Shown here piece by piece: positions 1 to 11,380 of a DNA stretch of 64,000 nt. Under the pieces are notes generated by a model. It saw only the letters and a list, made by a program, of their open reading frames with translations, ran no database searches and had not been told where the DNA came from. The position numbers were made by a program, and so were the translations under genes. Position 1 is the stretch's first letter. The number at the start of each line of letters is the position of its first letter. Source of the stretch: Lytechinus variegatus (Eukaryota; Echinodermata; Echinoidea; Temnopleuroida; Toxopneustidae); assembly GCF_018143015.1 (NCBI RefSeq), contig NC_054756.1, forward strand, positions 14,020,902 to 14,084,901, given 5' to 3'.

Positions 1-199
1 TGCAAAAAATATATTAGGCAGATCAGGCAGATATATCTTTCCTTCAATAATTCGCGATATTGCATAAAATAGGCAAGCTGAATTATGATACTAATCAAAT
101 CAAAAGCGTTTACTTTTTAAAATTATCACAGAAAAAGATGGGTTTTTTATAGCTCTTTTAAAAACTATATTCAAAATCAAATGAAAGGAAATAGAGGTA

Positions 200-431
200 T
201 TCCTGTCATTGGCGGCGGAAGCCAGAAAATTTAGGGGGTGTCCACCTGAAATTTTGGGATAGACACTGGTAAAAAAATTGACAAGCGCTCCCAAAAAAGG
301 TTTTGAACCTAAAAACCAAAAAAAGAAAAAAAAAATATCAAAACAAATTTAGGGGGGACCGTCCCCCCACAACTAAAATTTAGGGGGGGGGGACACGTCC
401 CCCCCCCGCTTCCGCCGCCTATGGTTCCTGT
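200..431. mobile_element. MITE with GGCGGCGGAAGC ends
   Basis: Terminal inverted repeats are visible: CATTGGCGGCGGAAGCC at 207-223 and GCTTCCGCCGCCTATG at 408-423. The 7-mer TTCCTGT lies outside both ends (200-206 and 425-431) and may be the target duplication. The interior holds G and C runs and no coding potential. A fragment with the same end (TAGGCGGCGGAAGCGGGGGG) lies at 30534-30553. Confidence 0.7.
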
Positions 432-439
432 GATGTTTT

Positions 440-680
440 CACAGCAAAAAATGTGGTGTTAATCGATGTACATAGAGGACCACACCAGTTATTTTACACC
501 AGTGTTGAATTGGTGGTGTTAGTTTTACACCTATAGGTGTTATTACAACACCTTTTGTTGTTACATTTACACTCTTTGGTGTTATATTTAATCTCTAGGG
601 TGTAATTTTAACACCTCAGGGTGTGGTCCTCTATTAACACCAATTGCTGTCAGTTTCAACACCGCAATTTTTACAGTGTT
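440..680. mobile_element. MITE rich in ACACC/GGTGT, CACTGTAAAA-type ends
   Basis: Left arm contains ATAGAGGACCACACC and the right arm its complement GGTGTGGTCCTCTAT, each close to the outer ends. The right end reads as CAACACTGTAAAAATTG on the minus strand. The interior repeats ACACC/GGTGT many times on both strands. Related elements with the same end type occur at 49899-50104 and 50720-50957. Confidence 0.65.
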
Positions 681-944
681 GTCAGATAAGCGACTTAGAT
701 ATGAAGAAACAAAAACCTAAAGGATTCGCCAATTTATATTGATCAATAATTATCTTAATATTTTAGTTTAAGATGTTGGATGGATATGCCCACGGTTTTG
801 TTGTCATCTGATCACGATGTTGTTGACTTTTGTTGGCACCATGATGACAAAATCAAGTAGGGTTGTTGCTACTATAAGGAACATTGCAAAAATTGATTAA
901 AACTGCGATATATCGAAAACATTCATTCAAAAAAAGGAGATGGA

Positions 945-1115
945 GGTACCGTGGTCGAGCGGTCTAAGGGGCCTGGCTACATAGAAAGTCCGGGGTTCGA
1001 TCCCCGGCCGCCAATGCCCGTGAACAAAACATTTAATGTACAATGCTCTTTTATCCTGCTTTCAAATAACTGAAAATGCTGTATGCATTGTTGGTAACTT
1101 CGTGTGCACTTGTTT
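945..1115 (+). mobile_element. tRNA-derived SINE
   Basis: The 5' part resembles a class II tRNA: GTGGTCGAGCGGTCTAAGG looks like a D arm (A box region) and GGGGTTCGATCCCC at 992-1005 is a B box in a perfect T stem. The anticodon arm does not fold properly, so this is not a working tRNA. The tail from 1039 (TACAATGCTCTTTTATCCTG) recurs at 26375-26451, which shows that it is a dispersed element. Confidence 0.65.
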
Positions 1116-2900
1116 AAAAAAATATATGTATATAAATAATAAAAAAAATATAAAGATGACTGCATTCCCCCCTTTTCCATGGTATGCTCCTCTTGCAGTT
1201 TGCCAAGAGAATTCCTGGTTTGTTCCCCCCTTTCTAACGGACATGCTACTATTTGTTAGTGTGTTGTGTCAGACGTGGAAAGGGGTTCTTGTCTTTTATC
1301 TCTCGATCTAATTTACGTCGCTCGCGTTCCGTCCACTTTATGCTTTCAAGTTGGGATGTAAGAAAACAAATACTTGATAAATCACCTGCGAGCCTCTTGT
1401 CAACGTCCAAAGAAACAAGACCGTTCAGAAAATGCTTGACCAAATCACTACTCATCTGGTATTTATATTATATATTACTACCGAAGTACATGAACGTCGG
1501 ATTTAACTTTTGCTTGCCAAACATTGTAAGCGCATAAAGATTAGCAAAGAACCCATAGCAAAGAACTCATGAGTCATAATATTGAAATATTGCTTAGGGA
1601 GTTTTTGGAATTCTTGCCACATTGCTTAATTTGCCTTTGACAAATCATTTACGTGATAAAACGGTAATGAATTGATATTCATATAATTTATTCTAAGCAA
1701 TAAAACACAATATACAATTTAAAACATAAAATTCATTTTTTTAAAGAAAACCATATACAAAGAAAATGAAATATCTGCAGAGCCCGCGAGAGATGATCGA
1801 CCCGGTTCATTATGATAAAACAATTGGCAAAAGAATTATGAAGTTGAAAGCCTTGCATAATTCGGTAACTGGGCAGGTGTATAATTATACTGGTAATTAC
1901 GAAGTAGAGAGAATCCGATGCTTCACGATTCCCCCCCCCTTTTTTTTTGGGGGGGGGGGGCTTTCAACATCATAGATGAATGATTTGACAATGTACACGC
2001 CTTCTAAGGCACATACATGTATGTTTACATCAAAAGTTATAATTGGTTTGAATTGATATCTGTTCGCTCTCTTTGCTCGTTGACAAAAAAATATTTGTGC
2101 CCCCCCCCACACGCCTTTGATTTCGGAGAAACGGTTCATGCAAGACTATTTCTCATTGTTTTACTAACTTTCGTTACAAAGAAAAGATTTCTATATACAT
2201 GGCTGTGTATCATGTGTATGGGGGGGGGTAAGCTTTAAAGTGCGACGGCGGTACGATTACGCAACATAACATATACAAATGTAAAATATAGCAAAACAGT
2301 AATAAATAGTCGTAATTTATAATCAATAAAAATTCATATTAACAAGATTCATTGTTCACTTGAAAAACAAATAACATAATTCAAAGGAATTCATGAGACC
2401 ACCATTGTGATAAATATATATTAAATCTCCAGCAGGAATTCATAGCCTAAAACTTACCATTAAAAATCACGGTATCTTCGCCGAAATCGTTACATTATGT
2501 AATTTTGGCCATCTGGAATGTTTGATGAAGTGTTCGGTTTGAGATAAACTTCACGATCAAGAAAATTGCCACGATATTGAACTGAAATAAACCTGTAGCT
2601 GTTTGCAGCAATGGGCACACGCTTGAATGTATCGTTGTAAATGAAATGCCGGATGAAATTAATATTAAAAGAAACGAATAAAGATATTGGCATGATTATG
2701 ATTGGGTGATAAATTCAATGAGCCATGGGCATGGTGACCATTGAGGTAAAAGTTTATCTCAAATTCTCTATGGTAACTAAGATCATGGACCTAATCCTGT
2801 AGTATAGGTCCACGGTGAGACACAATGTAAGAAGGTCGTAAATCAAGAAGGAAAAGATTATGAAAAGGAGAAAGGTGAAACAAAAAAAAAATGATGAAAT
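1116..2900. other. Gene-free stretch between SINE and bHLH exon
   Basis: I see no coding exon here on either strand. It holds AT-rich sequence, a C8-T9-G12-like hairpin at about 1931-1961, and C or G runs near 2101 and 2221. The second exon of the bHLH gene should lie in this direction, but no stretch encoding its usual TWPF start was found, so it is probably beyond position 1. Confidence 0.5.
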
Positions 2901-2905
2901 CTTAC

Positions 2906-3475
2906 CAAGCTAATTGGGTGCATCATTCGGCCATCTAAAGAGTCATCATCTAATATCTTCTTGAGATGCGAGATATAACTAGAAGCTAATCTCAGAGTAT
3001 CTAGTTTAGAAAGCTTCGTATCGGGGGGAACCCAAGGAAGGCTCGTCTTCAGTTTCGAGAAAGCTTTGCTCAATACCCTCATACGAGCTCGTTCACGAGC
3101 ATTGGCAGCGTTCCGTTGTACAGGTTTGATGGGACCTCGTGAACTACCACGACCATCGCCTCCAGCTCCCTTTCCGCCGCCTCTTCGGCGGCGTCCGCTT
3201 CCATTTCCCGCTGCTGGCTTTTCAGTATCGTGGTGCTTAGCCCCGCGCGATGACGACGGCGGACTCCTGTCTGACGCGATGCTTTCACCCGAGACGCTCT
3301 CGGAATCGACGCCGTGGCCTCCGCTACTACACGAGTCTTGATGTGGACCAGATTCGTTGTTGTTTATCGACATCGTACCCTGGTCGAAGTCGGTTTCGTT
3401 GAACTGGGAGTCTTCAGTGATGATAGGGATGAACTCAAACCCTGGTAACATGTTGCTATTTCTTGATAATCCCAA
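2906..3475 (-). CDS. TCF21: TCF21/musculin-type bHLH transcription factor, first coding exon
   Basis: The exon encodes 190 residues of a nuclear class II bHLH factor of the TCF21 (capsulin)/musculin family; family members act in mesoderm and visceral muscle development, usually as heterodimers with E proteins. Seen: an acidic and serine-rich N-terminus (1-80), a basic Gly/Arg linker (93-115), then the bHLH at about 121-174 with [19 protein letters not shown] as basic region and helix 1, a [18 protein letters not shown] loop/helix 2, and HPISL at the end. A donor GTAAG follows directly (intron starts at 2905) in phase 0, the same place where vertebrate TCF21 is split. The start is uncertain: Met1 (3475) or Met9 (3451) both fit. 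The C-terminal exon is not in the window. An invertebrate gene like this is expected to represent the ancestor of both vertebrate paralogues. Confidence 0.93.
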
Positions 3476-3790
3476 AGCAAATGATGTTATCTCTCCGAAC
3501 GAAGAAAGTAACGAACTATTTTTATTTATCGAACCATCCTCGAGAATGAAAAGATACCATAGTATTTAGATTTGGACCTATATTCTCGAAACAGAAATCC
3601 AGGAAACCTAATTTCATCCAAGATCTCTTTCCGTTGATAAATTCTGAAATGAATTCAGTTGCTCCAAAGAAAAAAGGGCTATCACTCAGTGAGAGATGTG
3701 GCTCATCTGTCTCTAGAATCAGACCAATAAATAATTAGCAAATAAATAGATCCATGTACTGTTTTAAAGTCCTGTAAAGTCCATTGAACC

Positions 3791-3796
3791 TTTATA
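3791..3796 (-). promoter_or_regulatory. Candidate TATA box for the bHLH gene
   Basis: TATAAA on the minus strand in the context TCGATATAAAGG, about 315 bases upstream of the first possible start codon. It would give a 5' leader of roughly 290 bases if the bHLH gene starts here. There is no independent support, such as an initiator or transcript. Confidence 0.25.
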
Positions 3797-3889
3797 TCGA
3801 GATGAAACACCCGAACAGAGGGATACAACAGCGATGATGATGTTCTTCGAGAGGTATGGCCAGTCCGTGAGCTGAGATCACGAGGAAAT

Positions 3890-4200
3890 GCAGATGAGTA
3901 AACTTTTTCTTCTCAACCCGGCTGCCATCATACCGCTAAGCCAGCATCTTTCCTGTCCGAATGAGGCGGGCCAGATGGTGAGTGGAAAGGGGTTCCGCAG
4001 CGAGAACGATAACTTGTCATGTACTACAGGGTGTCCAAGTAAACACCAGAGATGGTGGGGAGGGCAGTACTGAGGGAGGGGGTTCCAGAAGTCATAGGGC
4101 AGTGAACAACCCTTCATGTAGTACATGCCGAGTACAAGGTGTTCCAGTAAAGCCGTGGAGATAGCTCCAGGGGTTAACCCATCAAAAGGTGCTAGCCCAT
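3890..4200. other. GC-richer unassigned stretch upstream of bHLH gene
   Basis: This upstream flank is richer in G than its surroundings and has short internal similarities (TGTACTACAGGGTGTCCAAG near 4018 and TACAAGGTGTTCCAG near 4132). No exon or transposon end is recognised. Confidence 0.3.
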
Positions 4201-4352
4201 TTTTTAAATCATAGGTGCATTTTTATTGTCCATTTGACGGTGCAGGTTTTTAGTTATCGATACTGTTAATGCTGTGAATCTCTACCCTATCAAGCACTGC
4301 TTATGAATATACAAAAATTGTGGCATATTTTCTCTCTGGTCATGCCAGAAGA

Positions 4353-4965
4353 TTAAAGGTCAAGTCCACCTCAGAAAAATGTTGATTTGAATCAATATAG
4401 AAAAATCAGACAAGCACAATGCTGAAGATTTCATCAAAATCGGATGTAAAATAAGAAAGTTGTGACATTTCAAAGTTTCGCTTATTTCTAACAAAATAGT
4501 TATATGAACGAGCCAGTTACATCCAAATGAGAGAGTTGATGATGTCACTCACTCACTATTTCTTTTGTTTTTTTTATTGTTTGAATTATACAACATTTCA
4601 ATTTTTACGAATTTGACGATTAGGACCTCCTTGCTTGAAGCGCAAAATGTTAAAATAATGGAATTCCACCTGTTCAGGGAGGAATGAAACTTCATTTCAC
4701 ATGACAATGAAGAGAAAATCAAAATATTTCATATTTCAAACAATAAAAAGCAAAAGAAATAGTGAGTGAGTGACATCATCGACTCTCTCATTTGGATGTA
4801 ACTGGCTCGTTCATATAACTGTTTTGTTAAAAATAAGCGAAACTTTGAAATGTCACAACTTTCTTATTTTACATCCGATTTTGATGAAATTTTCAGTATT
4901 ATGCTTGTTGAATTTTTCTCTTTTTATTCAAATCAAGTTTTTGTTGGGGTGGACTTTTCCTTTAA
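4353..4965. mobile_element. TTAA foldback MITE, family 1, copy 1
   Basis: Two arms of about 190 bases are inverted copies of each other: the left arm begins TTAAAGGTCAAGTCCACC, the right arm ends with GGTGGACTTTTCCTTTAA. Both ends sit at TTAA, as expected for piggyBac-type target sites. The arms contain GATGATGTCACTCACTCAC. Short open frames in the arms (MTSSTLSFGCNWLVHIT) recur in every copy and are by-products of the repeat, not genes. Confidence 0.85.
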
Positions 4966-4969
4966 GTGC

Positions 4970-6350
4970 AAAAAAGAGATTGGTAATGACGATATCAACG
5001 ACAATGAAACGCATTCAATTATTAAAAGTCATAATTGCTTTTGAATAGAAGCTCCTTGGATGAATCTATTGCAATAGCTCCACGGAAAACCCGTCCGATA
5101 AAGGTAATGGACAGGGCGTGTTGTGAACATTACAAATAAGAGGGAAAACATGTATATAATGCACTCTTTTGCGTTATAGTTCCTCATACTTTTTCTTCAG
5201 AAATCGAAGCGATGAGACGCTAGCCGTTTTTTTTAATGCACATCCTATACCAAAAGATAAGAGTGATAAAAGTGTGTATGATTTGGTTACCCTCTAAACC
5301 AGCGTGCCAGAAATAATCGTGCATAACTCATTCACCTTTGAAAGGGGGCAGTGGGCAGTGATTGACGGCTGATGGACGAAGAGATGACTGGACGAAGTGA
5401 TGACTGGGCAATTCATGGCAGAGAGAGAAACAATGACAAATTTTAAATCTTAAAGAGTGCAGGTTCAGAGGGGAAGGGGGGGTATTTTCCTGTAATTGAA
5501 GTACTCCCTTTACTAATTTGGCCTTTACTCAAAAATAAGGCGTGCAACCGGCTTGCAATCATCCAAAAATTATCTTTTTAGTATTCTTTCAGTTAATTTG
5601 AACCTGAAATGAAAGACATTTTTTATTCACATTTTCAGAAAATTAGCAATGTACGATGCGATTTGTTCCAAATCGAATCGTATAGCATGGGGCTAGCAGA
5701 TGGAACAGTCGACGTAAAAGATGTGCAGTGGTCTTTACAGTGAGTGACTTTCACAATGGACCGATTATATTTTAGGTCCATGCTTTCACGGAGTTCATTG
5801 TACGGAAGCAATTGGGCCTCTCGATAATGGGTCAAGTGCACTTACCTTTAATTATCGTTAATAAGCTATGATTACGCATTAGACAGTGGTCTCGGATTAA
5901 AAATGAAATTCTTATTGCTATTTTTTGCTGAGCTGTTATAATCTGAGATCTTGTAACTACGTGTCGAGATCTGGTATAATGCAGCTCACACAACAAAGAT
6001 ATCGAGGGGAAGGTGATATTGTTTTAGACACAACATTGTGAAGCAAAGCATAGAATATAAAGTAATTAGATTGAATCTTTGTAATAAGATATTTCAACAA
6101 TTGCAGTTTTCATGTCATTCATTAAATTATCATTTTTAGTTTTTATTTTCTTTTTACTGTCAAACTTAAGAATTGATAATTGATCACAATGTTAATTTAT
6201 AAGATTCAGATTTGGATAGTATACTGATCACATTATTTTATTATAGGTTTTTAGATCATATTATTGGGTTGATCATAGTAACACCTTCTTTTTCTATTCT
6301 AGATCACTTGAACTGTAACATGGAAAAGCCCCTTTTGGTGGAATAACACA
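4970..6350. other. No gene recognised
   Basis: AT-rich sequence with a short G run near 5477. No exon with splice sites, RNA gene or transposon end is convincing. Confidence 0.4.
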
Positions 6351-6353
6351 CCA

Positions 6354-6505
6354 GGGGCCTGTTGCATAAAACTTTTTACCTGAGAAAACTCTGGTAAAAA
6401 GTGAAAACTAAGGTTAGTCTGATTTCTGCCATTAACTTTAACACAGGGCAAATACTCTGGTAAAAATAACCTGAGTTTTCTCAGGTAAAAAGTTTTATGC
6501 AACGG
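6354..6505. mobile_element. Small GGGGCC-end MITE
   Basis: Left end GGGGCCTGTTGCATAAAAC and right end AGTTTTATGCAACGG form the outside of a nearly complete hairpin that also includes TTTTTACCTGAGAAAACTC and its complement. The outermost GGCCCC of the right end is lost. About 150 bases and noncoding. Confidence 0.75.
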
Positions 6506-6680
6506 TGATTATACAAATAATAAAACTGAGCTCATCAAACTCTATTTAATTATTGCTATATGAAATAGGTATGTACTTTCTGTGCATGCATTATTTCCCT
6601 TTTCCTGATTGTTTTAAATTGAATTCTAACCAATTTGAAAGTCTTTCAGTTTATTTGTATGTATTATTTAGATATTTTTG

Positions 6681-7290
6681 TTAAAGGACAAGCCCACCCC
6701 GACACAAAGTTGATTTGAATTAGAAGAGAAAAATCCAACAAACAGAACACTGAAAATTTCATCAAAATCGGATGTAAAATAAGAAAGTTACGACATTTTA
6801 AAGTTTCGCTTATTTTCAACAAAATAGTTATATGAACGAGCCAGTTACATCCAAATGAGAGAGTCGATGACGTCACTCACTCACTATTTCTTTTGTTTTT
6901 TATTGTTTGAATTATACAATATTTCAAGTTTTACGAATTTGATGATTAGGACCTCATTGCCTGAAGCACAAAATGTTAAAATAATGGAATTCCACGTGTT
7001 CAGGGAGGAATGAAACTTCATTTCACATGACAATGACGAGAAAATAAAAATATTTCATATTTCATATAATAAAATACAAAAGAAATAGTGAGTGAGTGAT
7101 GTCATCAACTCTCTCATTTGGATGTAACTGGCTCGTTCATATAACTATTTTGTTGAAAATAAGCGAAACTTTGAAATATCATAACTTTCTTATTTTACAT
7201 CCGATTTTGATGACATTTTCAGCATTGTGCTTGTCTGATTTTTCTCTATTGATTCAAATCAACATTTTTCTGAGGTGGACTTGACCTTTT
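6681..7290. mobile_element. TTAA foldback MITE, family 1, copy 2
   Basis: Starts TTAAAGGACAAGCCCACCCC and ends GAGGTGGACTTGACCTTTT, with the same arms as the 4353 copy. The right TTAA has changed to TTTT and abuts a further partial copy, so the two elements are fused or nested. Confidence 0.8.
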
Positions 7291-7758
7291 CCCAAAACAG
7301 TTATGCACATCCTGGTCGGTATGCAAATGAGGAGATTGATGACGTCACCCACTCACTATTTCTTTTGTATTTTATTATATGAAATATGAAGTATTCTAAT
7401 TTTCCAATCATTGTCAAGTGAAATAACTATTTATTCCTCCCTGAACATGTGGAATTAGCATTATTTAATCTGGTTTAGTCCAGTTAGTCCCTATTGTCAA
7501 ATCTGTAAAAAATGAAATATTGTATAATTAAAACAATAAAAAACAAAAGAAATAGTGAGTGATGGACATCATCGACCGACCCATCTGCATGTCACTGAGT
7601 TGTGCATATCACACTTTTGTGAAAAATAAGGGAAACTTTAAAATGTCATAACTTTGTTATTCTACATCCGATTTTGATGAAATTTTCAGTACTCTGCTAA
7701 TTTGATTTTTCTCTATTTATTCAAACCAACATTTTTCTGAGGTGAACTTGACCTTTAA
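7291..7758. mobile_element. TTAA foldback MITE, family 1, copy 3 (left arm truncated)
   Basis: The right arm is complete and ends GAGGTGAACTTGACCTTTAA. The left arm begins only at the inner part (CAGTTATGCACATCCTGGTC), lacking the outer part found in other copies. Its start coincides with the end of the preceding copy, which suggests insertion or recombination between two elements. Confidence 0.7.
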
Positions 7759-8374
7759 TTTGGATCATAATCATGCACAATGTTTTTACAACCTTCATGA
7801 TCTCACATATTTTCATTACATCTTGAAATATTTTCTATCATACTTTGGATAAAGGCCTAAGGTCTTTAACGAATATGTGAGAATAACTTCAATTCAATTT
7901 AAATAAGTAGGCCTGCGACTTGTTGGTTCCCAGACAGACTGTCCTGTTTTAGAAAGAAAAATCCTGTTTTTTTTTTTTAGGTTTTGATCTTTCCAGTTAT
8001 TTGAGAAAAAGAGACCCAATGCATTTACAACATTATTTACTCACATAGCTTGTTGTTGGCCCAGGACCACAAATAACTCCATGGTTTCATAAAGTTTTTT
8101 TTTTCAAAAAAGGTCTCTCACGGGTATTTGACCCGGAAAATTGCATTTGCTCAGTGGTATTAGCACACAGGTTTAGAGGAGCTTTGGTACTTAAAATGTC
8201 ATTTGCCCACACAGATATCGAGAAATACAGTTGATAAAATCTTCCTGTTATAACACTTGAACACGTGGAATTAAATCCTGCTGATCTCATATTCCCGCTA
8301 TCAACATAACCACCATGCACCATCAATACGAATTCATCAGGGTGTTTTAGGGCCCATGGTTTTACTAGCAACCT

Positions 8375-8678
8375 GGGGCTGATTGCACGAAAGGGTCTTT
8401 GCAAGGACGGTCTTTCGTGTCGCCCATCTTTTATGATGCGCCATGTGAAACGCATTTTAAATAAATCATCTGCAAACATATTTCATTCGTCCGTTAAAAT
8501 TAACAAAATAAAAATGACATGATGTATCATGAAATTGTATAAAATTTGATTTAAGAGCAAGCTAACGAATCTTATTTTTTATTATAAATTTCAGAAACAC
8601 CCCGCTTATAGCGTATCATAAAAGATGGGCGACACGAAGGACGGTCCTTGGAAAGAACCTTTCGTGCAATCGGCCCCT
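8375..8678. mobile_element. GGGGCC-end MITE
   Basis: Left GGGGCTGATTGCACGAAAGG and right CCTTTCGTGCAATCGGCCCC are inverted copies; the similarity goes on inward through GTGTCGCCCATCTTTTATGAT. About 300 bases. A 130-residue frame on the minus strand crosses the left end and is not a gene. Confidence 0.8.
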
Positions 8679-8792
8679 GTTTTCTATACGGCGTACATTC
8701 GCTTCATAGTTTTTTTTTTATATCAGTATTATGATAAAACTCCTAATATTCAACATAGATATTAATTACTCAGTAACCAAAAAATAACGCAT

Positions 8793-8945
8793 TGTTTAAG
8801 TCCGTTACTCTAACAACAAGTTGTTTAAACTTTGTCTTGTAATTGATTAAACTTTTTAAACAATTTTATAAAAGTTAAAACAGTTGTTTAAAAAGTTTAA
8901 TCAAAATTTGTTAGAAAGACGGGCTTAAACAAGGTGCTTTAAATT
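8793..8945. mobile_element. AT-rich palindromic MITE
   Basis: CATTGTTTAAGTCCGTTACT on the left and the complement of CGGGCTTAAACAAGGTGC on the right flank an interior made of TTGTTTAAACTTTT and its complements. It reads as a short foldback without coding capacity. Confidence 0.55.
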
Positions 8946-9004
8946 TTAAACAGTGTTTGTACATTATAGTAGTACAATGTTTTGAAGCCCTGTATGCTAT
9001 TATA

Positions 9005-9197
9005 CGCCAGCTTTTCAGCACGGCTGCCTTGATCAGGTACTTGCTTCCTACCGGGTACCCATTTACTAACCCTGTGTGGAGAGCGGCACATCAATGTAAA
9101 TGAACGCATTACCAAAATGACGCGGGTGCCGTGGTGGGATTTGAACCTCCGACCTTGTGGTTCAAAGCTTGAGACTTATCCACTGAACCACAACATC
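9005..9197 (-). mobile_element. tRNA-derived SINE
   Basis: On the minus strand TGGTTCAGTGGATAAG (A box) and GGAGGTTCAAATCC (B box) occur at normal spacing at the head, between 9197 and 9127. The body continues to about 9005 and includes CCGGGTACCCATTTACTAAC (plus strand), a body segment of a type common in marine-animal SINEs. The anticodon arm is not tRNA-like enough for a functional tRNA. Confidence 0.65.
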
Positions 9198-9212
9198 TCT
9201 ACATTTATCATC

Positions 9213-9403
9213 ATTTATCGTCATTACAGGACATTATTATCATCATTACCATTATTATCATCATTATAAATATCAAGTTATTGTCATTATTACTATCATC
9301 ATTATTATTCTTATTATTATCATCATCATCATCATTATTATTGTTGCTGTTGTTATTATTATGATTATTGTATTTATTATTGTTATCATCATTATTATTG
9401 TCA

Positions 9404-9434
<31 letters not shown>

Positions 9435-9470
9435 CATCATCGTTATCCTCCTCCTCATTATCATCAACAT
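9213..9470. repeat. Trinucleotide microsatellite (ATT/ATC)n
   Basis: About 260 bases of imperfect ATT, ATC and related triplets directly next to the head of the SINE. The 69-residue Met/Ile/Thr frame on the minus strand is only the translated microsatellite. Confidence 0.9.
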
Positions 9471-9544
9471 AAAAAATGCCATAAAGGATAAAGAAAAAAA
9501 ATTATAGAAGATATTTCAATGTGATCAAAACTCATCCTTACCGT

Positions 9545-10054
9545 TCATTCGGTAATAAGATGAAAATGTACATGCCTTGTTTTTTTAACCAGTCGAGGAA
9601 ATTGGAGATTTATTAACGGAATATTTTCCAGATACCAGAGATTCAAGCGTAAGCATATCGCTCTGTGATTATAATCAGGAAACGCGCGGCCACCAATGGA
9701 CGTTGACGGCTTGTCAATCAACCCGTGATTTACTACTGTGTTACGCAACATCCAACGTTCATGTTGTTTTACTAACTGAGGAGGAGGGGCAGAAGTGTTA
9801 ACCGTAATAAACAATGTAGATACGAAGTGACACATTCCTACCCAGGGGTGTTTGTTCAACAATACTTTGATAAGTAATGTTTTGAGTGATAGGAGCGTGA
9901 TGGTCTCCGCGTAGTCTGCTGTGCAACCCTGTACTCGATCGAGTAAAGAGGTCTGAATGCGCAGCCTACAATGACTAATGTGTACAGAAATTGAAACGGC
10001 AAGTTTTGTATGCCCTAGTCTTGTGTCATGACCCAGATCTTCACTCAGAATCAA
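9545..10054 (-). other. Unexplained 169-codon open frame
   Basis: This is the longest open frame in the window that I can assign to neither a gene nor a transposon. It has no recognised domain, no signal peptide and no clear splice sites. Codons are mixed and its start context is not distinctive. It may be chance; conservation in a related species would decide. Confidence 0.2.
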
Positions 10055-10059
10055 AGCTT

Positions 10060-10390
10060 AGAATCTTGGGAGGACTCATTGGTGTATTGTGGTGGGACTA
10101 CAGGGAGGGGGGTTGACCGAAAAAAATGACAAGCAAAAAAAGGGGTTTCACGATAAAACAAAGGTCATTTTGTTACCGAGAAATATGACAAGCAAACAAA
10201 AAAAAATCACTACAACATGACCAAATTAATGAATGTCATTTTGGTACCGATTTATTTTTTACAAATACAAAAAGGTTCATCAGAAAATAAATGTAATTTG
10301 GGGTTAGCTAAATGTAGGCCATAATATACTTTAACAAAAAAGGGTAGATCAGGGGGGGGGGGTGTTAAACCCATTACCCCACCCCAAATG
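10060..10390. other. Degenerate repeat with TGACAAGCAAAA motifs
   Basis: AAATGACAAGCAAAAAAAGG at 10127 and TGACAAGCAAACAAAAAAA at about 10188 resemble the complement of motifs inside the CAGTGGCGTA element at 35082-35497 (TTGCTTGTCA twice). It is probably a decayed copy of that family; the ends are not clear. Confidence 0.4.
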
Positions 10391-10681
10391 TCAACCACTT
10401 GGCCATGTTGGCTATTGGATTGGAGAAGCTAATACATAATGAATAATTTTTGCATGAATACTTTGCATCATGTATTTTGTTCCATTTACGGGAACTGTGT
10501 GCCTTAGTTAAATGTTTGATATTTGTTAAATTTAATCTCAATGTTCATTTAAATAGTGAAAAATCCTCTGTATAGCAATTATTAAATTGATCTTATAAGA
10601 TAAAGAACTGTACCAGTATGATTTTTAATTCATTCACTGCTTTTTTAATATTTTGATTTTTCCCTCCTTGATATCGTAGTA

Positions 10682-10859
10682 GTCTGCTATGCAGACTCTG
10701 AATGGCTCTTGAGGTGGGATCTGCTGGTTTGCTAAGCAAACCAGCCTGAAAGGGCGAGCGAAGCGAGCCATTGCAGCCTCAGTAGGCCTAGTCTGCTATG
10801 CAGACTCGTTGAATCAGCTGAGATACACACTGCAGATGTGGGTCTACATTTGTAGACTA
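10682..10859. mobile_element. Palindrome-rich insertion with 11-bp target duplication
   Basis: The direct repeat ATATCGTAGTA lies at 10671-10681 and 10860-10870, immediately around this 178-base segment. Within and at its edge are AGTCTGCTATGCAGACT twice (10681-10697, 10790-10806), CTGGTTTGCTAAGCAAACCAG minus its last base (10724-10743) as a 10-bp hairpin, and GGCGAGCGAAGCGAGCC at 10753-10769. No frame is coding. The type of element is unknown to me. Confidence 0.6.
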
Positions 10860-10870
10860 ATATCGTAGTA

Positions 10871-11380
10871 ACATTTATGAACCCTGATATCTGGTCAATT
10901 TATAAGTTGTATATAGAGGTGTGGATGTGTTATTTCCTACTACTGTAATTCAAACCAACGTTTGCAATTACGGTGTAATTTAATAATTTGATATGTTTTG
11001 AGCTCATGATGATGAAATTATTTTGTATATGTTTAATGACAAAAGAGAATAAATCATTTTAGATAAGAACGTTCTTTGATTTTGCGACGTTTTGGATCAT
11101 TAACGTGTCCATAATTTCGACAAAAAGGAGGTGGATACTACCCACTTTCTTAAAAAAGAATCTTGTGTAAACATGTTGAATGGGACAATGTAATATGACA
11201 ATTGAGGAGTATCTCAGCGGAGATACCACTGGGGGTGAAGGACCTCGTTTACCAATCGTAAATGTTCATTCAACTTGGATACTTTTCACATGATACTACA
11301 CATGATGGTCTATAGAAAATTATCTTGGGGTAAAAGAGCGATTTTTTTTCTCAAATTCCGCGAGGTTTATTTTCGAATGG
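10871..11380. other. No gene recognised
   Basis: AT-rich sequence without recognised exons, RNA genes or transposon ends. Confidence 0.4.

Noticed and set aside
949..1014. Possible functional tRNA gene
   Set aside because: The B box and T stem are good, but the anticodon arm and acceptor stem do not pair, and the tail is a dispersed repeat.
3066..3341. 91-residue frame antisense to the bHLH exon
   Set aside because: It is a shadow of the coding strand caused by GC-rich codons.
8087..8479. 130-residue frame on the minus strand
   Set aside because: It crosses the end of the MITE at 8375 and has no domain.
9273..9482. Met/Ile-rich 69-residue frame
   Set aside because: It is a translated ATT/ATC microsatellite.
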